DNA of 64,000 bases from Holdemanella sp. MSK.7.32 (GCF_024460475.1 NZ_JANFYN010000009.1:1-64000), one strand, 5' to 3'; counted from the stretch's first letter, positions 33,723 to 43,117 are shown. Notes: generated from the sequence alone by a model not told the origin. Made by a program: numbers and translations.

Positions 33723-34943
33723 ATGTATAAAGAAAAGTTGAGAGAATCGTTTAAAGTTTATGATGAAATTGTTTTAAAGTGTTTTTGTGGTATTTTTATT
33801 GGTGCTATTGTTGCGATATGTGAAGTCATTTTTGGTAAAGGATTAGAATGGATCTTAAATTTTAGAGAACATATGGGATGTGTTATGTTAGTAGGACTTC
33901 CGTTTGCTGGTTTAGCAATTGTGTTCTTGTTTGATCATTGGGGAAGAATCTCAAGAAAAGGTATGGGGCTTGTCTTTGAAGTTGATCAAGGAAAGAGTGA
34001 TTGGATTCCTCTTCGTATGGCACCGTTTATGGTTGTGTCAACATGGATTACACATTTCTTTGGTGGTAGTGCTGGTCGAGAAGGAGTTGCAATGCAGATT
34101 GGAGCGACTGTATCTCATTATTTCGGTAAGTATTTTCGTTTTAAAAATAGTGGTGTTATCTTCATGGTTGCAGGTATGGCAGCTGGTTTTGCCGGTTTAT
34201 TTGGGACTCCAATTACGGCTATTTTCTTTGCCTTAGAAGTACTTGTTGCGGGAACCTTAAAATATCGAGCTATGTCATGTGCAATTCCGGCTAGTTTTAC
34301 AGCAGCCTATGTTTCTAGTTTATTTGGATTACATAAGAGTACATTTAAAATTGGAAGTGTAAGTGATTTAGATGTCGAACTATCCATAAAACTTTTAGTT
34401 TTAGGAATTTTATTTGGCTTGATTGGCGGATTGTTTGCATTTTCTTTAAAGCATACAAAAGCTTTTGTGGCAAATAAAATAAAGAATCCTTATAAACGCA
34501 TTTTTATGATGGGTATTCTTGTTGCAATTTTATTGTTTGTATTTGGCAAGTGTCGTTATTCTGGGGTTGGTGAAAACTTGATTGTGGGATCTTTAACATC
34601 TGAAAAGATATATAGTTATGATTGGATCTTAAAATTTGTTTTAACAATTTTAACTTTATCAGCTGGTTTTCAAGGTGGAGAAGTTACACCATTATTTGCG
34701 ATTGGATCAAGTCTAGGAGTTATAATTGCACCTGTTTTTGGGTTAAACCCTTTATTTGTGGCAGCTTTAGGATATTGCAGCGTTTTTGGTGCTGCAACGA
34801 ATACTTTTTTAGCGCCGATTGCGATAGGCATGGAAGTGTTTGGATATCAATATTTTCCATTCTTCTTTGTAGTGTGTGCTATAGCTTATATAGTAAATCA
34901 AAATGAATCGATTTATGCTTTGCAAAGACAAGTCAGAGAATGA
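33723..34943 (+). CDS. CLC-family anion transporter, CLC-F (fluoride/proton antiporter)-like
   Basis: A 406-residue CLC protein. SAGREGVAMQIG contains the conserved gating glutamate, and GTPITAIFFALE is the matching helix. GFQGGEVTPLF near residue 319 carries the Glu and Thr that, as I recall, mark CLC-F fluoride exporters (E318 and T320 in the Enterococcus protein). ATNTFLAPIAIGMEVFGYQYF follows at the late pore segment. Fluoride export is therefore more likely than chloride transport (inference). There is no ribosome binding site, and the promoter -10 ends 6 bp before the ATG. The leaderless arrangement leaves no room for a fluoride riboswitch. The TGA stop lies within its terminator. Confidence 0.88.
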   Translation: MYKEKLRESFKVYDEIVLKCFCGIFIGAIVAICEVIFGKGLEWILNFREHMGCVMLVGLPFAGLAIVFLFDHWGRISRKGMGLVFEVDQGKSDWIPLRMAPFMVVSTWITHFFGGSAGREGVAMQIGATVSHYFGKYFRFKNSGVIFMVAGMAAGFAGLFGTPITAIFFALEVLVAGTLKYRAMSCAIPASFTAAYVSSLFGLHKSTFKIGSVSDLDVELSIKLLVLGILFGLIGGLFAFSLKHTKAFVANKIKNPYKRIFMMGILVAILLFVFGKCRYSGVGENLIVGSLTSEKIYSYDWILKFVLTILTLSAGFQGGEVTPLFAIGSSLGVIIAPVFGLNPLFVAALGYCSVFGAATNTFLAPIAIGMEVFGYQYFPFFFVVCAIAYIVNQNESIYALQRQVRE

Positions 34944-34957
34944 TTTGTCTTTTTTTG
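34924..34957 (+). terminator. CLC gene terminator
   Basis: A 12-bp stem, AAAGACAAGTCA (34924-34935) with TGATTTGTCTTT (34941-34952, one G-T pair), then T residues. The TGA stop codon is part of the stem. Confidence 0.85.
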
Positions 34958-35014
34958 TAGCATTTTGAAAACGCATACAAATTTAAGGGAACAAGTAGAT
35001 TTTATTTGAAAAAG

Positions 35015-35023
35015 TGATATACT
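35015..35023 (+). promoter_or_regulatory. Extended -10 promoter of the glg operon
   Basis: TGATATACT (35015-35023) matches TGnTATAAT; the -35 region is weak. It lies 36 bp before the glgC start. Confidence 0.45.
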
Positions 35024-35058
35024 TTAGTTATATAAAGAGTATTATTAGGAGGATGATT

Positions 35059-36198
35059 ATGAAACAGAATAATATGCTCGCCATGATTTTAGCGGGGGGC
35101 CGTGGAACACGTCTTTTGGAACTAACTAAAAAGAATGCGAAACCGGCTGTTTATTTCGGAGGAAAATATCGTATTATTGATTTCCCGCTAAGTAACTGTG
35201 CGAATTCAGATATCAATGTTGTAGGTGTTTTAACGCAGTACGAATCTGTAGAATTAAATGCGTACGCTGGTGCTGGACAAAGATGGGGACTTGATGCACG
35301 TGGAAGTGGTGTTTATGTTTTGCCACCACGTGAAAAAGATGGTACAAAATTTGACGTTTATCAAGGAACAGCAGATGCCATCACACAAAACATTGACTTT
35401 ATTGATAAGTTTGATCCTGAATACGTTTTAATTCTTTCAGGTGACCACATCTATAAAATGGATTATGCGGATATGTTATCTTGTCACAAGGCAAATAATG
35501 CCGATTGTACAATTGCGGTACTTCCAGTGCCAATGAAGGAAGCTAGCCGTTTCGGTATTATGAATACAGATGATGAAGGAAGAATTGTTGAATTCGAAGA
35601 AAAGCCAGAACATCCAAAGAGCAATTTAGCTAGTATGGGTATTTATATCTTTAACTGGAAACAATTACGTAAAGAATTGATTTCGGATATGACTGCAGAA
35701 GGATCACACCATGACTTTGGTAAAGATATTATTCCTAACTTCTTAAATGCCAACAAACGTTTATATGCTTACAAGTTTGAAGGTTATTGGAAAGATGTTG
35801 GAACAATTGATTCATTGTGGGAAGCAAATATGGACTTGTTGAACAAAAACAATGAATTGAATTTGGATGATCCAAACTGGAAAATCTATACAGAAGATAT
35901 TCCAACTTTACCTCACTATGTAGGTCCAACTGGAAAAGTTGAACATTGCTACATCAACCAGGGAGCTATCATTCGTGGTGAAGCAGTAGATTCCGTATTA
36001 TTTAACAATGTTGACATTGATGAAGGTGCATTTGTATCTCAAGCTGTATTAATGCCAAATGTAAAAGTTGGTAAAGGTGCAAAAATCTATCGTGCAATTG
36101 TTGCGGATGGTGTGAAGATTGATGATGGTGCTGTTGTGGGTAGTCCAGACAGTGAAGAAATCGTATTGATTTCAAAAAGAGTAAAGAAGGGTGAATAA
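35059..36198 (+). CDS. glgC: Glucose-1-phosphate adenylyltransferase
   Basis: Makes ADP-glucose, the donor for glycogen. The 379 residues have MILAGGRGTRL at the N-terminus (nucleotide binding), VLILSGDHIYKMDY, the sugar-phosphate segment VEFEEKPEHPKS, and C-terminal left-handed beta-helix repeats. The ATG at 35059 is 6 bp after AGGAGG; the ATG at 35053 abuts it. First gene of glgC-glgD-glgA, with 2 bp to glgD. No glgB or glgP is found in the window, so branching and breakdown enzymes must lie elsewhere. Confidence 0.96.
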   Translation: MKQNNMLAMILAGGRGTRLLELTKKNAKPAVYFGGKYRIIDFPLSNCANSDINVVGVLTQYESVELNAYAGAGQRWGLDARGSGVYVLPPREKDGTKFDVYQGTADAITQNIDFIDKFDPEYVLILSGDHIYKMDYADMLSCHKANNADCTIAVLPVPMKEASRFGIMNTDDEGRIVEFEEKPEHPKSNLASMGIYIFNWKQLRKELISDMTAEGSHHDFGKDIIPNFLNANKRLYAYKFEGYWKDVGTIDSLWEANMDLLNKNNELNLDDPNWKIYTEDIPTLPHYVGPTGKVEHCYINQGAIIRGEAVDSVLFNNVDIDEGAFVSQAVLMPNVKVGKGAKIYRAIVADGVKIDDGAVVGSPDSEEIVLISKRVKKGE

Positions 36199-36200
36199 TT

Positions 36201-37316
36201 ATGTGTAACGCTTTAGGAATAATTACTTACAACGATTCTTCTGTATATGTAGAAGGTATGCAAAAATATCGTCCAATCGCTGGATTCAGTTTTTTAGGAC
36301 GTTATCGTTTAGTTGACTTTGCGATTTCAAATATGTCAAATTCAGGAATTGATGATATTCAAATTTATGTAAATGGAAATCCTCGTTCTTTAATTGATCA
36401 CGTTGGTACTGGTCGTCACTATAACATCAACTCTAAACATGGACACTTATCTTTAGTGCCTGTATATTCTGAAGGTGGAACTTCACGTTTTACTACAGAT
36501 ATTTCATGTTATGCTGAAAACATTCATGCTGTGATGGAAAATCACAATGATTATGTTGTGATTGCTCCTGTTAATATGCTTTATAAAGGAAATTATGAGG
36601 AATTGTTGAAACAACACATCGAAAGTGGCGCAGAAGTTTCTGTTTTATATCAACATGTTGATAACGCAAAAGAAAACTACATTGGATGTGATGTACTTCA
36701 AATGAATAAACAACGTGGCGTATTAAGTATTGATCAAAACTTAGGTAACTATAAATCTAGATATTTATCTTTACAGACTTACATCATGTCAAAAGAAATC
36801 TTTAAAACATTAGTTGAAGAAGCGCAAGAAACAAGTTCAATGTATTGGTTTAAAGATATCTTAAATGATAAATGTGTAGATATGGATATTCGTGGATTGA
36901 ATTATCGTGGACACATTTATGTAATTAATGATTTGAAATCATATTATGAAAGTAATATGCAATTCTTAACGGAAGAAAAAATGAAAGATATCGCAGATCC
37001 AGAATGGCCTGTATATACTCGTACAAGCGATTCAGCTCCAGCCATTTATTTGAATGGTGGTACTGCAACAGGTTCATTAATTTCGAATGGTTGTGAAATC
37101 AGTGGTGTAGTTAAGAATTCAATTGTTGGTCGTTCTTGTAAAATTGGAAAAGATGCATTGATTGAAAATTGCATTATTATGCCAGATGTAGAAATTGCAG
37201 ATGGTGCTCACTTAAAGAATGTGATTGTAGATAAACATTCTAGAATCGCAAAGAAAAAAGATTTAGCAGGGTTAGAAGAACAACCTTTGTATATTGGTAG
37301 AAGGGAGAACGTTTAA
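36201..37316 (+). CDS. glgD: GlgD, regulatory subunit of ADP-glucose pyrophosphorylase
   Basis: A 371-residue paralogue of GlgC. The GGRGTRL nucleotide-binding loop is missing (the start is CNALGIITYNDSSVYVEG), while the fold segments YRLVDFAISNMSNSGIDDI and the C-terminal beta-helix are kept. In Firmicutes, GlgD pairs with GlgC and tunes its activity. It overlaps glgA by one base (TAATG), so the three genes are tightly coupled. Confidence 0.95.
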   Translation: MCNALGIITYNDSSVYVEGMQKYRPIAGFSFLGRYRLVDFAISNMSNSGIDDIQIYVNGNPRSLIDHVGTGRHYNINSKHGHLSLVPVYSEGGTSRFTTDISCYAENIHAVMENHNDYVVIAPVNMLYKGNYEELLKQHIESGAEVSVLYQHVDNAKENYIGCDVLQMNKQRGVLSIDQNLGNYKSRYLSLQTYIMSKEIFKTLVEEAQETSSMYWFKDILNDKCVDMDIRGLNYRGHIYVINDLKSYYESNMQFLTEEKMKDIADPEWPVYTRTSDSAPAIYLNGGTATGSLISNGCEISGVVKNSIVGRSCKIGKDALIENCIIMPDVEIADGAHLKNVIVDKHSRIAKKKDLAGLEEQPLYIGRRENV

Positions 37317-38755
37317 TGGCATCAATTTTGATGGTTGCTGGGGAAGGATTACCATTCATTAAGACAGGTGGACTTGCTGATGTAATTGGTTCTTTACCAA
37401 AGGCACTTACTGAAAGAGGACATGAAGTAAAGGTTGTCATGCCTTTATATAAGAAAATTAGTGATAAATACTATAATGAACTTCACTTTGATTGTGAATA
37501 TTCAGTTTCAATCAATTATCATGAAGTACCCGTACGTGTATTCTCAAAAGTAGTAGATAATGTATGTTTCTTCTTCATTCAACATCAAGGTTACTTTGAA
37601 AGAGATTCATTATACGGTTATCAAGATGATGGCGAGCGTTTTGGATATTTCCAAAAGGCTGTTATTGAAATGTTGAACCAGTTGAATTACTGGCCAAATA
37701 TTATCCATTGCCACGACTGGCATACAGGTATGATTCCTTGTATGGTTAAAGAAACTCACGATGCAGATCCTAGATATCGTGCAATTCGTTTTGTGTATAC
37801 AATCCACAACATGGCTTATCAAGGAAATTTCGGTCCTGAAATGCTAGATAGTTGTTTAGGATTACCATACTATTTGTTAGACAATGGTAATGTACGTTTT
37901 GATGGTGGTATTTCATTTATGAAGTCTGGTATTTTATATGCGGACAAAGTTACAACTGTATCACCAACTTATGCACAAGAAATTTTATCGCCTCAATATG
38001 GTGAACACTTAGAAGCTGTATTGAATATGCGTAAATATGATCTATGGGGTATTGTCAACGGTATTGATATCGAGTTATGGAACCCTAACACAGATCCAGA
38101 AATTCCATATCACTTTAATAAAGTGAATATTGCGGCTCAAAAGAAAAAGGCAAAAATGGCTCTACAAGAAGAACTTGGATTAGAAAAGAATCCTGATGTA
38201 ATGATGGTAGGTGTCGTTTCTCGTTTGACTTGGCAAAAAGGATTCTATCTATTGATGGAACAATTAGACGCATTATGTGCAGCTCCAATCCAATTGGTTA
38301 TTTTGGGTAGTGGTGAAAGTCAAATTGAAAATAAGTTCCGTGAACTTGAAGATGGAAATAAAGGAAAGATTTGTTTCTATTATGGATACAATGAAAGCTT
38401 GGCACACCGTATCTATGCGGCAAGTGATTTGTTCTTGATGCCTAGTTTATTTGAACCATGTGGAATTTCACAATTGTGTTCTATGCGTTATGGTACTTTA
38501 CCTCTTGTTCGTGAAACTGGTGGCTTAAAAGATACGGTTGATGCATACAATGAGTATGAAAAATCAGGAAATGGATTTAGTTTTGAAAACTACGATTCGA
38601 ATGAATTGATTCATACTTTATATTATGCTTGTGACGTTTATTACAATCGTAAAGAGGATTGGGAAATGTTACAAAGAAATGCATTGAATACAGATGTGTC
38701 ATGGCAACAAAGTGCTAAAACATATTCTTTGTTGTATGATGAATTAGTTGACTGA
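37316..38755 (+). CDS. glgA: Glycogen synthase
   Basis: A 479-residue GT5 glycosyltransferase that extends glycogen with ADP-glucose. KTGGLADVIGSLPKAL near the N-terminus binds the donor, HCHDWHTGMIP follows, VSRLTWQKGF opens the C-terminal domain, and FEPCGISQLCSMRYG is the conserved late motif. Translationally coupled to glgD and to the following DUF523 gene (TGATG overlap). Confidence 0.96.
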   Translation: MASILMVAGEGLPFIKTGGLADVIGSLPKALTERGHEVKVVMPLYKKISDKYYNELHFDCEYSVSINYHEVPVRVFSKVVDNVCFFFIQHQGYFERDSLYGYQDDGERFGYFQKAVIEMLNQLNYWPNIIHCHDWHTGMIPCMVKETHDADPRYRAIRFVYTIHNMAYQGNFGPEMLDSCLGLPYYLLDNGNVRFDGGISFMKSGILYADKVTTVSPTYAQEILSPQYGEHLEAVLNMRKYDLWGIVNGIDIELWNPNTDPEIPYHFNKVNIAAQKKKAKMALQEELGLEKNPDVMMVGVVSRLTWQKGFYLLMEQLDALCAAPIQLVILGSGESQIENKFRELEDGNKGKICFYYGYNESLAHRIYAASDLFLMPSLFEPCGISQLCSMRYGTLPLVRETGGLKDTVDAYNEYEKSGNGFSFENYDSNELIHTLYYACDVYYNRKEDWEMLQRNALNTDVSWQQSAKTYSLLYDELVD

Positions 38756-39180
38756 TGAGAATTCTTGTTAGTGCATGTTTATTAGGATATAACTGTAAGT
38801 ATAACGGAAAAAACAATTTAAACAAAAAAATTGTTGAGCTTTTAAAAGATCATGAAGTGATTCCTGTATGCCCAGAGATGCTTGGAGGACTTTGTTGTCC
38901 TCGTATTCCTTGTGAAAAAGTAGGAGATAGAATTTTGGATAAAGAGGGAAATGATTGTACAAAACAGTTTATCAAAGGGGCAGAAATTGCTCTGAATATA
39001 GCGAAAGAAAAACAAGTAGATTTTGCAATTTTACAAAGAAGATCACCTAGTTGTGGATATTCTGTTATTTATGATGGGACTTTTACAGGTAATCTAGTAA
39101 CTGGTAGTGGTGTCTTTGCACAAATGTTGCAAGGTTTAAATATACCGATTATGGAAGCGGAATCAGAAAAATTCGTTTAG
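38755..39180 (+). CDS. DUF523 family protein
   Basis: A 141-residue protein with the DUF523 hallmarks: ILVSACLLGYNCKYNGKNN at the start, VIPVCPEMLGGLCCPRIPCE with several cysteines in the middle, and RRSPSCGYSVIYDGTF. The conserved cysteines suggest metal or cluster binding; the function is not established. It starts on the stop codon of glgA and so is the last gene of the glycogen operon. There is no obvious link to glycogen, and similar hitch-hiking of DUF523 genes is common. Confidence 0.88.
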   Translation: MRILVSACLLGYNCKYNGKNNLNKKIVELLKDHEVIPVCPEMLGGLCCPRIPCEKVGDRILDKEGNDCTKQFIKGAEIALNIAKEKQVDFAILQRRSPSCGYSVIYDGTFTGNLVTGSGVFAQMLQGLNIPIMEAESEKFV

Positions 39181-39183
39181 GTA

Positions 39184-39212
39184 TTGTTTTCTTTGGCAAA
39201 ATGTCATAAAAT
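39184..39212 (+). promoter_or_regulatory. ptsH promoter
   Basis: TTGTTT (39184-39189), 17-bp spacer, TAAAAT (39207-39212). Confidence 0.55.
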
Positions 39213-39241
39213 ACATTTAGATTTGATTTAGGAGGATAATT

Positions 39242-39508
39242 ATGAAACAAGTAACTGTAACTGTAGTAGATCCAGTAGGTCTTCACGCACGTCCAGCAAC
39301 TGTAGCTGTTAACGCTGCTAGTAAATTTAAAAGTGAAATCAATGTAGCTTTCAAAGGACGTGAAGTAAACATGAAATCTATCATGGGAGTTATGTCTTTA
39401 GGAATTCCTACACAGTCAGAAATCACAATTAGCTGCTCAGGCGAAGATGAAGATGCTGCTGTAGCTGCAATCGAAGAAGTATTGCGTGCTCAAAAGATCA
39501 TTGCTTAA
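39242..39508 (+). CDS. ptsH: Phosphocarrier protein HPr
   Basis: An 88-residue PTS carrier. VGLHARPA contains the phosphorylated His near residue 15, and VNMKSIMGVMSLG holds the regulatory Ser near residue 46 that HPr kinase uses in CcpA-mediated catabolite control. AGGAGG precedes the ATG. Its partner enzyme I is not adjacent, as is usual, but lies at 58.6 kb. Strong own promoter and terminator; codon use is that of a highly expressed gene. Confidence 0.97.
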   Translation: MKQVTVTVVDPVGLHARPATVAVNAASKFKSEINVAFKGREVNMKSIMGVMSLGIPTQSEITISCSGEDEDAAVAAIEEVLRAQKIIA

Positions 39509-39514
39509 TTAAAG

Positions 39515-39543
39515 AAAGTCTCATAGTTTTATGAGACTTTTTT
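39515..39543 (+). terminator. ptsH terminator
   Basis: AAAGTCTCAT (39515-39524) pairs with ATGAGACTTT (39531-39540), then T. Confidence 0.9.
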
Positions 39544-39575
39544 ATTTCAAAGTTAGAAAAGAAGGAGAATAAATA

Positions 39576-41270
39576 ATGTCTATTGTTGAAGAAAGATATT
39601 CAAAATGGTTAAATCATGAAAATTTAGCCCCTCAATACAAACCTGTTTTAGAAGCAATGGATGCAGAAGAAAAAAATGATGCATTCTATACTACAATTGA
39701 GTTTGGTACAGCAGGTATGCGTGGTCTTTTAGGTCCGGGAACAAACCGAATTAATATTCATACAATTCGTAAGGCAACTCAAGGATACGCAAATTACATT
39801 AATGAAAATAACGGTGGTGAAGCTGGTATTGCGATTGGTTATGATAACCGTCACATGTCAAAAGAGTTTGCGTTTGATTGTGCTGACTTATTAGCAAAAA
39901 ACAACATTAAATCATATGTGTTTGAGTCATTACGTCCAACTCCAGAATTGAGCTTTGCGGTACGTCACTTAAATTGCTTTGGTGGTATTATGATTACTGC
40001 CAGTCACAACCCTAAAGAATACAATGGATATAAATTGTATGATGATAAAGGATGTCAGTTGATTCCTTGTTTAGCTAGTCAGGTTATTGATAAGGTTAAC
40101 GCAATTGAAGATGAATTGGCGATTGATGCAAACTGTACAGAAGAACAAAAGAAATTAATTACAGTTATTGGTAAAGATGTGGATGAGGAATACTACAAAA
40201 ATGTATTAAGTATTCAATTGAATCCTGAGGTTAAAAAAGATATTAAAATCGTATTTTCACCAGAACATGGAACTGCTAATATTCCTGTTCAAGAAGTTTA
40301 TAAACGTGCAGGATACACTTGCATTCCAGTTGTAGAGCAATGTAGTCCAGATCCTGATTTCTCTAATACACCTACACCAAACCCAGAACAAGCGGGTGCT
40401 TATGAATTGTCATTAAAATACGCAAAAGAAAATCAAGCAGACTTAATTTTAGTTTGTGACCCAGATGCTGACCGTATGGGAGTTGGAGTCTTGCATAATG
40501 GTGAATATGTTGTATTAACAGGAAACCAATCTGGTTCTGTTGAAATTGAATATATTTGTTCACAACTTCAAAAACAAGGCAAAATGCCTGAAAATCCTGT
40601 AATGTTCAATACGGTTGTTACAAGTGATCTAGGAGAAAAAGTAGCTTCTGATTATGGTGTTACAACAGAAAAAACTTTAACTGGATTTAAATTCATTGGT
40701 GAAAAAGTTGCAAAATATGAAAAAACGCACGAAAAGAACTATGTATTTGGATATGAAGAAAGTTATGGTTCATTAATTAAACCTTTTGTACGTGATAAAG
40801 ATGCTCCTCAAGCTTGTTTAATGCTGGCAGAAGCTTGTGCATTCTACAAAGAACAAGGAAAAGATTTAGTCGATGTATTAGATAGCTTATATGACCGTCA
40901 TGGTACATATGAAGAAAGTCAAGTTGCGTTATCATTAGCGGGTGAAGCGGGTGCTAAACGTATTAAAGAAATCTTAGCTAATTTAAGAAAAGATGCTCCA
41001 ACTCACATTGGTGGCACAAAAGTGGTTCGTAGTGAAGACTATAAAGAATGTGTAATCAAAGAAGCAGATAAAGTAACTGAACTTACTGGATTCACTAAAT
41101 CGGATGTATTAAAATATTATCTAGAAGATGGAAGTTGGATTGCGGTACGTCCTAGTGGAACAGAACCAAAATGTAAATTCTACTATTGTATCAAGGGAGC
41201 TTCAAAAGAGGATGCTCACAACAAAACAGTTCATTTCCAAAAGGCAATGGATGATTTGATTGCCAAGTAG
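39576..41270 (+). CDS. pgcA: Phosphoglucomutase/phosphomannomutase
   Basis: A 564-residue alpha-D-phosphohexomutase. The phosphoserine loop is TASHNPKEYNGYK near residue 145, the Mg-binding loop is DPDADRMG, the sugar-binding loop is GYEESYGS, and the phosphate-binding loop is RPSGTEPKCKFY near the C-terminus. The length and order fit the PgcA/PgmB-alpha type that interconverts glucose-6-P and glucose-1-P. It feeds glgC directly and stands near the glycogen operon. The symbol is by analogy to Bacillus. Confidence 0.93.
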   Translation: MSIVEERYSKWLNHENLAPQYKPVLEAMDAEEKNDAFYTTIEFGTAGMRGLLGPGTNRINIHTIRKATQGYANYINENNGGEAGIAIGYDNRHMSKEFAFDCADLLAKNNIKSYVFESLRPTPELSFAVRHLNCFGGIMITASHNPKEYNGYKLYDDKGCQLIPCLASQVIDKVNAIEDELAIDANCTEEQKKLITVIGKDVDEEYYKNVLSIQLNPEVKKDIKIVFSPEHGTANIPVQEVYKRAGYTCIPVVEQCSPDPDFSNTPTPNPEQAGAYELSLKYAKENQADLILVCDPDADRMGVGVLHNGEYVVLTGNQSGSVEIEYICSQLQKQGKMPENPVMFNTVVTSDLGEKVASDYGVTTEKTLTGFKFIGEKVAKYEKTHEKNYVFGYEESYGSLIKPFVRDKDAPQACLMLAEACAFYKEQGKDLVDVLDSLYDRHGTYEESQVALSLAGEAGAKRIKEILANLRKDAPTHIGGTKVVRSEDYKECVIKEADKVTELTGFTKSDVLKYYLEDGSWIAVRPSGTEPKCKFYYCIKGASKEDAHNKTVHFQKAMDDLIAK

Positions 41271-41274
41271 TATT

Positions 41275-41302
41275 AAAGGATGTCTAAGGGCATCCTTTTT
41301 TG
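41275..41302 (+). terminator. pgcA terminator
   Basis: AAAGGATG (41275-41282) pairs with CATCCTTT (41291-41298), then T. Confidence 0.85.
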
Positions 41303-41310
41303 ATTTTTCA

Positions 41311-41340
41311 TAAAAAAAAGAATCTAGACTTATTTGTCTA
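41311..41340 (-). terminator. Aminotransferase gene terminator
   Basis: TAGAC (41325-41329) pairs with GTCTA (41336-41340); the stop codon (41332-41330) lies in the loop. On the minus strand a T-tract follows, complement of the A run at 41312-41319. Confidence 0.6.
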
Positions 41341-42490
41341 AATCCTTCAAGAATTGTTCTAAGCGAACAACAGCTTCTTTGATGTGATCTATGCTATATG
41401 CATAAGAGATACGGATATATCCTTCACCACTTTGTCCAAAAGCATTTCCTGGAACACAGGCAACTTTTTGTTCTTGTAGTAATCTTTCGCAGAACGTTTC
41501 TGAATCCAGTCCTGTCGATTGAATGTTACAGAAAACATAGAATGTACCATGAGGCATATTTGTCTTTAGTCCCATACGATTGAGTCTGTTGACTAAGAAG
41601 TTTCTTCTTTTTAGATAATCATCTTTCATCATCAAAACATCATCATAACCGTTTTTAATGGCTTCGATTCCTGCATATTGAGACATAACAGGAGCTGACA
41701 TGATTACATATTGGTGAATCTTATTCATAACAGAAGAAAGTTCTTTGTTGGCCATACAATAGCCTAGACGCCATCCTGTCATCGCATATGCTTTTGAAAA
41801 ACCATTTACGACAATAATTTGAGATTTGATTTCGTCAAATTGGGCTAATGATGCAAAAGGCTGATCAAAGCTTAGTTCGGCATAGATTTCATCACTCACA
41901 ACATATATACCGGATTCTTTGATGATATCAACAATTTTTGCGTAGTCCTCTTTTGTCATGACACCACCTGTAGGGTTGCTAGGATAATTGATAATCATAG
42001 CTTTTGTCTTTGGTGTGATGACTTTCTTTAAATCTTCTGGAAGAATTTTAAAGTCATTTTCTTCTTTTAACTGTAAAGGAACAACAACACCATCACTTAG
42101 TATAACACTTGGTGCATAAGCAACGTAGTTAGGATCTAATACAATAACTTCATCGCCAGGATTCAACAGGGCACGCATACATAAGTCAATGGCTTCACTA
42201 CCACCAATTGTGACAATTACTTCATTTTCAGGATCATATGTTTGATTGTAATGTTCCTTATGGAATTTACAGATTTCTTCACGAAGCTCCAACAATCCAC
42301 GATTGGCTGTATAGTGCGTATGTCCTGTACTCATGTAGTGAATCGCATTTTCACAAATGTGCCATGGCGTAGCGAAATCGGGTTCACCAACACCTAAAGA
42401 GATAACGCCTTCCATTGTGCTTGCTAAATCAAAGAATTTACGAATTCCACTTGGTTTAATAGATGTTGCTTTTGTAGATAAACTTTTCAT
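41330..42490 (-). CDS. Class I/II PLP-dependent aminotransferase
   Basis: A 386-residue fold-type I aminotransferase of the AspC/PatA group. NYPSNPTGGVM near residue 170, SDEIYAELSFD (pyridine-binding Asp) and NGFSKAYAMTGWRLGY with the PLP lysine are all present; RISYAYS near the end has the carboxylate-binding Arg. An aspartate- or N-acetyl-diaminopimelate-type substrate is possible, but sequence alone does not decide. Its ATG overlaps the stop of the Lrp-type regulator, so the pair is one operon and the regulator probably responds to its amino acid. Confidence 0.9.
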   Translation of the reverse strand: MKSLSTKATSIKPSGIRKFFDLASTMEGVISLGVGEPDFATPWHICENAIHYMSTGHTHYTANRGLLELREEICKFHKEHYNQTYDPENEVIVTIGGSEAIDLCMRALLNPGDEVIVLDPNYVAYAPSVILSDGVVVPLQLKEENDFKILPEDLKKVITPKTKAMIINYPSNPTGGVMTKEDYAKIVDIIKESGIYVVSDEIYAELSFDQPFASLAQFDEIKSQIIVVNGFSKAYAMTGWRLGYCMANKELSSVMNKIHQYVIMSAPVMSQYAGIEAIKNGYDDVLMMKDDYLKRRNFLVNRLNRMGLKTNMPHGTFYVFCNIQSTGLDSETFCERLLQEQKVACVPGNAFGQSGEGYIRISYAYSIDHIKEAVVRLEQFLKDLDK

Positions 42491-42984
42491 TATGGAGTCA
42501 CAACCAATCTTGATTCTTTATCTTCTGGCTTGTCAATCATGACAATACCACTTTGCTTATATTGTTTTAAGACAAATAATGTCTTTGTGGAACGAACATC
42601 TTCAACACAGGCAATCTTATCTGAAACAAAGCGAGCCACTTCAAACATGGTTTTACCTTGTACTAAACATAAGAAATCACAATCTCCACTTAATAGATAC
42701 ATTGTATCTACTTCTGGATAGTTGGCAATTAATGCTGCTGTCTTGTCATAGCCTCTATTTCTTGTAGGTGTACAACTTACTTCAATATAAGCTAAAACTT
42801 TTTGATCTTTTAACGCTTTATTGTAGTTGATAATTGTGTGATAGCCACAAATAATTTTGTTTTTTTCTAAAGATTGAATCTCTGATTTTATACTTGCTTC
42901 ATCTTCATTCAAAATATCCGCTAGATCTTGTGAAGTTAGACGAGCGTTATTTTCTAGTAAATCTAGGATTAAACTTTGGTTCAT
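42490..42984 (-). CDS. Lrp/AsnC-family transcriptional regulator
   Basis: 164 residues. The N-terminal winged helix-turn-helix (ILDLLENNARLTSQDLADIL, then EASIKSEIQSLEKNKII) is followed by the RAM ligand domain (VLAYIEVSC, PEVDTMYLLSGDCDFLCLVQG). The ATG at 42984 follows AGGAGGAATT; the longer frame from 43017 includes that site and is not used. It has a short C-terminal extension after the RAM domain (DKPEDKESRL). Coupled to the aminotransferase, which suggests control of that gene by an amino acid. Confidence 0.93.
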   Translation of the reverse strand: MNQSLILDLLENNARLTSQDLADILNEDEASIKSEIQSLEKNKIICGYHTIINYNKALKDQKVLAYIEVSCTPTRNRGYDKTAALIANYPEVDTMYLLSGDCDFLCLVQGKTMFEVARFVSDKIACVEDVRSTKTLFVLKQYKQSGIVMIDKPEDKESRLVVTP

Positions 42985-43117
42985 TTTTAATTCCTCCTTT
43001 TGAATATAATAGCACAATTAAGGTTATGTAAAAAGTGTGAAAATGCTTGAGAATGAACTGTAAATAGTCTAAAATATAAATGGTTGTTAGTTGTAAAAAG
43101 TTTTACTTGTTAGAGAA

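Noticed and set aside
34973..35058. Fluoride, T-box or other known riboswitch upstream of the CLC, glg or cysS genes
   Set aside because: Leaders are too short (CLC none) or lack the conserved core sequences, such as the T-box GGTGG box.
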